Part shown: positions 55,001 through 64,000 of the stretch, piece by piece | Layout of the letters: the number at the start of each line of letters is the position of its first letter | Position numbering within the stretch: the stretch's first letter is position 1 | NCBI RefSeq assembly: GCF_032854445.1 | Contig: NC_088297.1 | Location: 6,589,740-6,653,739, forward strand | Source of the DNA: Liolophura sinensis | Lineage: Eukaryota; Mollusca; Polyplacophora; Chitonida; Chitonidae | Length of the DNA: 64,000 nucleotides | Reading direction: 5' to 3' | Program-made: the position numbers and the translations under genes | The notes under the pieces: model-generated | Told to the model about the DNA's origin: nothing | Database searches by the model: none | The model's input: only the letters and a program-made list of their open reading frames with translations

Positions 55001-57501
55001 CTTTTTACAATGTTCAACTTGTAACTGGGCATGTTTTTTTAATGATTACAATGATCATTTTGTAACTGAGCACGCTATTGTAATGATTACAATGTTCACC
55101 TTGTAACGGAGCACATTATTATAATGATTACAATGTTCATCTTGTAACTGAGCATGCTATTACAATGATTACAGTGTTCATCTTGTAACTGACCATGCTG
55201 TTATTATGATTACAATGTTCATTTTGTAACTGAACATGCTAAAATAATGATTACAATGTTCATTTTGCAACAGAACATGCTTTTATACTGATTACAATGC
55301 TCATCTTATAACTACATATGCTATAATAATGATTACAATGTTCATCTTGTATTGAAATATGCTAATATAATGATTGCAATATTCATTTTGTAACTAGGCA
55401 TGCTATTATATTGATTACAATGATGATTTTGTAACAGTTGACGCTATTATAATGATTACAATGTTCACCTTGTAACTGAGCATGCTATTATAATGATTTA
55501 AATGTTCACCTTGTCACTGAACGTGCTATTATAACAATTTTAATGTTCATTTTGTAACTGAACACAGTATTAGGTTATTATAATGTTCATCTTGTAACTG
55601 AATATGCTATTATAATGATTGCAATGTTTATCTGGCACTGAACATTCTCTTATAATGGTTTCAATGTTAATTTTGTAACTGAACACGCTATTAAATTATT
55701 ACAATGTTCATCCTGTAACTGAACATGCTATTATAATGATTACAATGTTCATATTGTAACTGAGCACGCTATTGTAATGATTACAATGTTCACCTTGTAA
55801 CTGAGAACATTATTATAATGATTACAATGTTCATCTTGTACCTAAATATGCTATTGTAATGATTACAATGTCCATTTTGCAACTGAGCATGCTTGTATTC
55901 TAATTACAATGTTCACCTTGCAACTGATGATGTTTTTATAATGATTACAATGTTCATCTTGTAACTGAACATACAATTATAAAAATTACAATGTTCACTT
56001 TGTAACTGAACATGCTATTACAATGATTACAATGTTCATCTTGTAACTGAACATGCTATTATGTCGATTACAATCTTCATCTTGCAACTGAGCATGATAT
56101 TATAATGATTACAATGTTCATCTTGTAATTGAACGTGCTAATATAATGAATACAATGTTCATTTTGTAACTGATGATGTTATTATAATGTTACAATATTC
56201 ATCTTGTAACTGAATATGCTAATGTAATGATTACAATGTCCATTTTGCAACTGAGCATGCTTTTATACTGATTAAAATGTCCACCTTGTAACTGAACATG
56301 GTATTATAATGATTTAAATGTTCATCTAGTAACTGAGCATGTTTTTATAATGATTACAATGTTCACCTTGTAACTGAACATGCTTTTATAATGATTACAA
56401 TGTTCATCTTGTAATTGAACGTGCTAATATAATGAATACAATGTTTGTTTGTAACTGATGATGTTATTATAATGATTACAATATTCATCTTGTAAGTTAA
56501 TATGCTAATGTAATGATTACAATGTCCATTTTGCAACTGACAATGCTTTTATACTGATTACAATGTTCACCTTGTCACTGATGATGTTTTTATAATGATT
56601 ACAATGTTCATCTTGTAACTACATATGCTATAATACTGATTACAATGTTCATCTTGTAATGAAATATGCTAATATAGTAACTGCAATATTAATTTTGTAA
56701 CTGAGCATGCTATTATATTGATTACAATGATGATTTTGTAACCGTTGACGCTATTATAATGATTACAATATTAATTTTGTAACTGAGCATGCTATTATAC
56801 TGATTACAATGTTCATCTTGTAACTGAACATGCTATTATAATGATTACAATGTTCATGTTGTATCTGAACATGCCATTATACTGATAACAATGTTCATCT
56901 TGTAACTGGGCATACTAGTATAATGATTACAATGTTCATTTTGTAACTGAGCATGCTATTATACTGATTACAATTTTTATCTTTTAATTGAGCATGCTAT
57001 TATAATAATTACATTGCTCATCTCGTATTTGAGCAAGCTATTATAATTATTACAATGTTCATCTTGTAATTGAGCATACTAGTATAATGATTACAATGTT
57101 AATTTTGTAACTGAGCATGCTATTTTACTGATTACAATGTTCATCTTGTAATTGAGCATGCTATTATAATGATTACAATGTTCATTTTGTAACTGAACAT
57201 GCTATTATGTCGATTACAATCTTCATCTTGTAACTGAAAATGATATTATAATGATTACAATGTTTATCTTGCAACTGAGCATGCTATTATATGGATTACA
57301 ATGTTCACTTCGTAACTGAACATGCTATTATAACTATTACAATGTTCATCTTGTAACTGGGCATGTTTTTATAATGATTACAATGTTCACCTTGTAACTG
57401 AGCACGCTATTGTAATGATTACAATGTTCACCTTGTAACTGACCACATTATTATAATAATTACAATGTTCATCTTGTAATTGAACGTGCTATTATAATGA
57501 T

Positions 57502-57650
57502 TACAATGTTCATCTTGTAACTGAACATGCTATTATGATTACAATTTTCATCTTGTAACTGAGCTTTCTATTGTAATGATTACAATGTTTACCTTGTAAC
57601 TGAGCGTGCTAATATAATGATTACAATGTTTATCTTGTAACTGAAGATGC
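57502..57650. repeat. Solo leader-like block without an island
   Basis: Carries the leader signature (CTATTATGATTAC, then GAGCTTTCTATT, then GAGCGTGCTAAT). Instead of reaching CTATTATAA plus island, it continues into TTTATCTTGTAACTGAAGATG and an ACAAAGGGTGTC monomer typical of 10.6, 29.3 and 62.6 kb. It looks like the product of an exchange that removed the island. Confidence 0.65.
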
Positions 57651-58810
57651 TATTATAATAATTACAAAGGGTGTCTTGTAACTGAACGTGCTATTATAGT
57701 AATTACAATAATCACCTTGTAACTGAACATGCTATTATAATGATTACAATGTTCACTTCGTAACTGAACATGCTAATTTAACTATTACAATGTTCATCTT
57801 GTAACTCGGCATGTTTTTATAATGATTACAATGTTCACCTTGTAACTGAGCAGGCTATTGTAATGATTACAATGTTCACCTTGTAACTGAGCACATTATT
57901 ATAATGATTACAATGTTCATCTTGTAACTAAATATGCTATTGTAATGATTACAATGTCCATTTTGCAACTGAGCATGCTTGTATACTGATTACAATGTTC
58001 ACCTTGCAACTGATGATGTTTTTATAATGATTACAATGTTCATCTTGTAACTGAACATGCAATTATAAGGATTACAATGTTCACTTTGTAACTGAACATG
58101 CTATTACAATGATTACAATGTTCACTTTGTAACTGAACATGCTATTATAACTATTACAATGTTCATTTTGTAACTGGGCATGTTTTTATAATGATTACAA
58201 TGTTCATCTTGTAACTGAGCACGCTATTGTAATGATTACAATGTTCACCTTGTAACTGAGCACATTATTATAATGATTACAATGTTCATCTTGTAATTGA
58301 ACGTGCTAATATAATGAATACAATGTTCATTTTGTAACTGATGATGTCATTTTAATGATTACAATATTCATCTTGTAACTGAATATGCTAATGTAATGAT
58401 TACAATGTCCATTTTGCAACTGAGCATGCTTTTATACTGATTACAATGTCCACCTTGTAACTGAACATGGTATTATAATGATTACAATGTTCATCTTGTA
58501 ACTGAGCATGTTTTTATAATGATTACAATGTTCACCTTTTAACTGAACATGCTATTTTAATGATGACAATGTTCATTTTGTAACTGAACATGCTATTATG
58601 TCGATTACAATCTTCATCTTGTAACTGAAAATGATATTATAATGTTTACAATGTTTATCTTGCAACTGAGCATGCTATTATAATGATTACAATGTTGAAT
58701 TCGTAACTGAACATGCTATTTTAACTATTACAATGTTCATCTTGTAACTGGGCATGTTTTTATAATGATTACAATGTTCACCTTGTAACTGAACATGCTA
58801 TTTTAATGAT

Positions 58811-59008
58811 TACAATGTTCATCTTGTAACTGAATATTCTATTATGATTACAATTTTCATCTTGTAACTGAGCTTTCTATTATAATGATTACAATGGTTA
58901 CCTTGTAACTGAGCGTGCTAATATAATGATTACAATGTTCACCTTGTAACTGAGCATGCTAATATAATGATTACAATGTTTATCTTGTAACTGAGCATGC
59001 TATTATAA
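58811..59008. repeat. Leader block of island 6
   Basis: Has the leader signature with private changes (GAATATTCTATTATG; ACAATGGTTACC). It is the most diverged of the five leaders that precede an island. Confidence 0.72.
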
Positions 59009-59951
59009 AACACGTGTCTCTTTAACTGGATTTAGTCTATTTCAGCTGAGGGGAAAAATGAAACATTTAGTCTGGGTAATGTGTGGGGATAAGATGAGCT
59101 TTTTAGTGTGTATTTGGTCCAAACTGCATCTTTGTACCGTTGATCGTTGAGAAGAAATAGAAGGCATTTCTCAATATTGGCACTTAAAAGATGGTGCCAG
59201 CTAGGAAATCAGCTCTAACCCCAGTGTTCCATGTGGGATTACAGAGAACACTTGGTCCCGCAGCTTTTATGATCGTTTCTCTTTTCAGTCATTATAGCAA
59301 GGTTTCTCAACAATCGACAAAAATAAATGAAAATAAATCAGCAGAGAACTATCTGCAATCCGTGGTATCCCGTGCCTTGACAGGTGTAAGGCAACCTGAT
59401 TTTTAAGTAACACCTCGCAGTGATTGCTTTCAACCTTTGAATCTTTCTTTCATTCTTGCATTACAATGTGACGTCAAACCCAATCATCCAGTCATTCGGT
59501 GATTACTGTTACACAACAATTGAATCAAACCTTTCAGGTGTCATTTCAAGAGATCTAAAACGCTATCTAGTTAGCAACAAAGGCTTCAAAGGCTTAATTT
59601 GTGCTCTTGTGTACACAGTGCTTATTTAGTACACGGACCCTGTCTGTGGAATTTTGTGTATATGTCGTCATACACTCAGTTATACTGTGGACTTTCGCTC
59701 TTGTAAATATTGCCTCTGTGCATTTTTCAGCATTGTGTAAGTACTTTAGTATTTGTATAGATATTGCTATCATTTCTTGTTAAACTTAAGTATTTTAGCT
59801 CTTGTAAAAGTCTTGTTATCTGTTCCTGTTAAATGTAATAAATTGTTGAAAAATAAAATCTGCTGGTTTTGGTTACTTTTTTGTGCGGCTAAACTGTCGT
59901 GTATTTCGAACAAGCCATCTCTTTATAATACAGACAGTTTGGGTCGTAACA

Positions 59952-60144
59952 TTATTTATTTATTTATTTGGTGTACTGGGGGAAACCCACGACTACCCGC
60001 AGGTTGCCAGAAGACCTCCTCATGGACGGCAAAAAGAGGAAGCCAGCCTGAGCTGGACTTGAACTCACAGCGACCGCATCGGTTGGAAGCCCATTGCAGG
60101 GCGATGGCGTGCTGACCCCCTCGGTAACTGAGGCCCTCCTCAAA
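59952..60144 (-). mobile_element. SINE B (island 6)
   Basis: As in islands 4 and 5, GGTGTACTGG and CTCGGTAACTG. Confidence 0.7.
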
Positions 60145-60392
60145 CAAAAATTAAATAAGTAAGTAAAATGTAAAACGTTGTGAGGCCGATAGAAAATCAT
60201 GTGTTTCTCTAACTGATTTCACTCCAATTTATTCTTTCATCCAGCGTGTTGACAGAGTCAGTGGAATTCGGATGTTTAAATGGTTTCAAGCAACGAAGTA
60301 TCACTACTTCAAGATATTAATATAACCTGAAGTCAGGCAGCTTCTAAACCTGGATCACTGTGTTTTCCTGAATCGTTGATTAAATCAATTAA

Positions 60393-60522
60393 CACCATAC
60401 TGAATCTCTGTTGCACCGTAAACACCATCCTGAATCTCTGCTGCACAGTAAATACCATCCTGAAACTCTGCTACACAGTAAGCACCATCCTGAATCTCTG
60501 CTGCACAGTAAACACCGTCAGG
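60393..60522 (+). repeat. 30-bp minisatellite (island 6)
   Basis: Has the CTCTGCTGCACAG second unit of the short islands, not the island 4/5 variant, consistent with island 6 branching before islands 4 and 5 separated. Confidence 0.9.
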
Positions 60523-60588
60523 AATTTTACACTGACTGCGATCAGATAGCATTTTTCTGTATAGACATGTATGTCGCTGTGCAACTGA

Positions 60589-60956
60589 GTGAGTGAGTGA
60601 GTGCTTGGGGTTTAACGTCGTACTCAACAATTTTTCAGTCATATGACGACGAAGGAATCATTAGGGTGCATGCACGTGTAATGTGCCTCCTTGTTGCAGG
60701 AGGACGGATTTTCACCGCTCTTTTATTTAGTGCTGCATCACTGAGACGACTTACCGAAGGCAAGTAAGCCGCCCCGCCCGAGCCATTATACTGAAACGGG
60801 TCAACCAGTCGTTGCACTATCCCCTTCATGCTGAACGCCAAACGAGGAAGTTACAACTTCCTCTTTTAAAGTCTTAGGTGTGACTCGACCAAGGATTGAT
60901 CCTGGATCTACCGGTCCCGAAGCGGACGCTCTACCAACTGTGCTATCCGGGCCGGT
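60589..60956 (-). mobile_element. SINE A (island 6)
   Basis: Target duplication at 60577-60588 and 60957-60968. Palindrome arms perfect (GAGGAAGTT/AACTTCCTC), with the CGACTTACCG marker of long islands. Confidence 0.87.
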
Positions 60957-62059
60957 CTGTGCAACTGACGATCAGATAACATTTATTTGTAAAGACATGT
61001 ATGTCTCTGCGCCATTTACTGTACCTATGTCTTTCACTTCAGGCAAACCTTAGTCCTCCCATACATAACCCCACCTGACAAGGCTCCTACTCAGGCTATT
61101 TTATTTCCTAGTGAAAGGAAGGCTTTAAGCATACATGTTTGTACATATAATATTAGTGGTGCGAGTTTTCAGTAATCCACAATTAACATATAACAGACCT
61201 ATCAAAACCCTCACAGAATCCAAACGAAGTCCACCGTAAGCACTCTGGAAAAAACATATTAGGAGCTCAAGTACGTCTATATCGCATTTTTTATTTCATT
61301 TCTAACATGATGAGATCACAGAGCTGTTACATTTATCTGTCAAAACCGTTAGTTTAATAAGGTACATATTTGTCCTGAAAGAAAGAGACAAAGTTATTGA
61401 TCTCATTAACGTACGTGTACCTGCCGACGAGCATGAGTTACCATTGTCAGCAAGACTAGTCCCGATATAGAAGAACCGTAGAGAAACCATCAAAGAATTG
61501 GGGTCGAATTTTCTGATCTTATTGCAGTCAGATTAATTTCACAGATATCGTATTCTACACATTTGGCCCATTGCCAGTACGCTGCAAATAGGGGTGCGAA
61601 ACAATGCATGTATTTTTCATTGAGGAATGAAGAAAATGGTTTTAAAAAAGGACAAACATAAGTTCTCTTAAATGTGCATACCTGTAGTTTCCGTTTTAAA
61701 AGGCTAAACAAAGGGCCACTTGACTTAAGAACATGCCTATTACAATATTACATGTAATTAACTTAAATACGATATGATGGCGTTTAGTTAAACTATAGTG
61801 AATATACCAGAGTTTGGAAGCGATTTATTCTAAAAATAATTCTTACAATGTTCATCAGGTAACTGAACATGCTATTATAATGATTACAATGTTCATCTTG
61901 TAACTGAGCACGCTATTATACTGATTACAATGTTCATCTTGTAACTGGGCATACTAGTATAATGATTACAATGTTCATTTTGTAACTGAATATGCTATTA
62001 TATTGATTACAATGTTCATCTTGTAACTGAACGTCCTAATATAATGATTACAATGTTCA

Positions 62060-62112
62060 TCTGGTAACTGAGTGAGTGCTTGGGTTTTAACGTCGTTCTC
62101 TCTGGTAACTGA
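62060..62112 (-). mobile_element. Truncated SINE A tail in satellite (copy 7)
   Basis: Insert 62072-62100 with perfect TCTGGTAACTGA repeats and the unmutated GTGAGTGCTTGGG, close to the inferred original insertion. Confidence 0.77.
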
Positions 62113-63736
62113 ACATGTTATTATAATGATTACAATGTTCATCTTGTAACTGAGCATACTAGTATAATGATTACATTGTTAAATTTGTAACTGAGCATGC
62201 TATTATACTGATTACAATGTTCATCTTGTAATTGAGCATGCTATTATAATGATTACAATGTTTATGTTGTAACTGAACATGCTATTATACTGATAACAAT
62301 GTTCATCTTGTAACTAAGCATGATATTATAATAATTACAATGTTCATTTTGTAACTGAACATGCTATTATAATGATTACAATGTTCATCTTGTAACTGAA
62401 CGTCCTAATAAAATGATTACAATGTTCATCTTGTAAGTGAACATGTTATTATAATGATTACAATGTTCACCTTGTAAATGAAAATGCCATTACAATAATT
62501 ACAATATTTATCTTGTAGCAGAACATGCTATTATATCGATTACAATCCTCACGTTTTAACTAAACGTGCTAAAATAATGATTACAATGTTTATCTTGTAA
62601 CTGAAGATGCTATTATAATAATTACAAAGGGTGTCTTGTAACTGACCATGCTATTATAGTAATTACAAAAATCACCTTGTAACTGAACATGCTATTATAA
62701 TGATTACAATGTTCACCATGTCACTGAAAGTGATATTATAATAGTTTTAATGTTCATTTTGTAACTGAACACGGTATTAGGTTATTGCAATGTTCATCCT
62801 GTAACCGAATATGCTATTATAATGATTACAATGTTCATCTTGTAACTGAGCATGCTATTACAATGATTACAATGTTCATCTTGTAACTGACCATGCTGTT
62901 ATTATGATTACAATGTTTATCTTGTAACTGAACAGGCTAATATAATGATTACAATGTTCATTTTGCAACTGAACATGCTTTTTACTGATTACAATGTTCA
63001 TCTTGTAACTACATATGCTATAATAACAATTACAATGTTCATCTTGTAATGAAATATGCTAATATAATGATTGCAATATTCATTTTGTAACTGAGCATGA
63101 TATTATAGTGATTAAAATAATGATTTTGTAACCGTTGACGCTATTATAATGATTACAATGTTCACCTTGTAACTGAGCATGCTAATATAATGATTTAAAT
63201 GTTCACCTTGTCACTGAACGTGCTATTATAATAATTTTAATGTTCATTTTGTAACTGAACACGGTATTAGGTTATTATAATGTTCATCTTGTAACTGAAT
63301 ATGCTATTATAATTATTGCAATGTTCATCTTGGCACTGAACATTCTATTATAATGATTTCAATGTTCATTTTGTAACTGAACACGCTATTAAATTATTAC
63401 AATGTTCATCTTGTAACTGAGCACGCTATTATACTGAATACAATGTTCATCTTGTAACTGGGCATACTAGTATAATGATTACAATATTAATTTTGTAACT
63501 GAGCATGCTATTATACTGATTACAATGTTCATCTTGTAACTGAACATGCTATTATAATGATTACAATGTTCATGTTGTAACTGAACATGCTATTATACTG
63601 ATAACAATGTTCATCTTGTAACTGGGCATACTAGTATAATGATTACAATGTTCATTTTGTAACTGAATATGCTATTATATTGATTACAATGTTCATCTTG
63701 TAACTGAACGTCCTAATATAATGATTACAATGTTCA

Positions 63737-63789
63737 TCTGGTAACTGAGTGAGTGCTTGGGTTTTAACGTCGTTCTCTCTGGTAACTGA
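63737..63789 (-). mobile_element. Truncated SINE A tail in satellite (copy 8)
   Basis: Insert 63749-63777. Matches copy 7 at a 1677-bp offset, inside the same succession of monomer variants. Confidence 0.77.
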
Positions 63790-64000
63790 ACATGTTATTA
63801 TAATGATTACAATGTTCATCTTGTAACTGAGCATACTAGTATAATGATTACATTGTTAAATTTGTAACTGAGCATGCTATTATACTGATTACAATGTTCA
63901 TCTTGTAATTGAGCATGCTATTATAATGATTACAATGTTTATGTTGTAACTAAACATGCTATTATACTGATAACAATGTTCATCTTGTAACTAAGCATGA

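Larger units (their letters stand above)
48772..59008. repeat. 10-kb higher-order unit B (island 5 plus 7.4 kb satellite)
   Basis: Follows unit A to about 55.1 kb with one extra monomer near 54.6 kb. The satellite then jumps to a block like 29.5-31.5 kb (about 55130-57180), next to a pre-island block without an island (57.2-57.6 kb), and finally to monomers leading into island 6. The later part is thus a mosaic, and the unit is 10,237 bp, not 9953. Confidence 0.75.
51605..59008. repeat. 41-bp satellite array between islands 5 and 6 (7.4 kb)
   Basis: About 180 monomers, in three recognisable parts: 51605 to about 55130 like the array after island 4; about 55130-57180 like 29.5-31.5 kb; and about 57180-59008, which contains an island-less leader-like block and then the true leader of island 6. 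The 1-bp-short marker is at 53000. Confidence 0.96.
59009..61841 (+). repeat. Island 6, long form, most diverged
   Basis: Same architecture as islands 4 and 5 with more private changes: CACGTGTCTC at the left edge, GATGAGCTTTTTAGTG, AAAATAAATGAA near 59323, and an extra T in CTTATTTAGTACAC (59621-59632). The extra T breaks the 108-codon frame that is open in islands 1-5. A C-to-G change (GAGCATGAGTTACC) near 61434 opens a different minus-strand frame. CRE-like site at 59469-59476. Confidence 0.9.
61842..64000. repeat. 41-bp satellite array after island 6 (runs off the window)
   Basis: Compared with the array after island 4, four monomers (164 bp) are missing before the truncated SINE tail. 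It contains two higher-order units 1677 bp apart, each with a truncated SINE tail. The array continues beyond 64000. Confidence 0.96.

Overview
This is non-coding, repeat-dominated eukaryotic DNA. About 48 kb of the 64 kb is one AT-rich tandem satellite with a 41-bp monomer (a consensus-like monomer at 4083-4123 has 11 G/C of 41). The rest is six copies of one non-satellite 'island' of about 2.2 or 2.8 kb, embedded in the satellite in the same orientation. I see no convincing protein-coding gene, rRNA, functional tRNA gene or CRISPR array. The host is probably a mollusc, perhaps a marine bivalve: both short retroelements in the islands look to me like tRNA-related SINEs from mollusc genomes. 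That rests on recalled sequence flavour, not a search.

Layout: leader satellite 1-198; island 1 (199-2436, short form); satellite 2437-5674; island 2 (5675-7854, short form, left end missing); satellite 7855-24296; island 3 (24297-26531, short form); satellite 26532-38818; island 4 (38819-41650, long form); satellite 41651-48771; island 5 (48772-51604, long form); satellite 51605-59008; island 6 (59009-61841, long form); satellite 61842-64000. Each island carries, left to right, a stretch of unknown sequence, a SINE-like element with an ATTT tail (SINE B), a 30-bp minisatellite, a full-length tRNA-derived SINE on the minus strand with A and B boxes and a 12-bp target-site duplication (SINE A), and more unknown sequence. 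Long islands have about 197 bp extra near the left and about 400 bp extra at the right.

The array is organised at several nested scales: 41-bp monomers; local duplications of 4 and 7 monomers; kilobase higher-order units (1677 bp and 2947 bp offsets measured); and an approximately 10-kb unit made of one long island plus 7.1-7.4 kb of satellite (38819-48771 and 48772-59008). A 29-bp fragment of the SINE A tail, flanked by its own 12-bp target-site duplication, lies inside a satellite monomer and has been copied with the array to eight places, which makes it a good tracer of array history.

The most interesting signal is in the monomer. It has two interleaved inverted repeats (TTACAA/TTGTAA and ATGTTCA/TGAACAT), and one monomer class changes both arms of the second together (ATATTCA/TGAATAT). 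Successive dyads repeat every 41 bp, close to four helical turns. This could reflect a dimeric protein-binding site or a structured transcript, but the sequence alone cannot show function.
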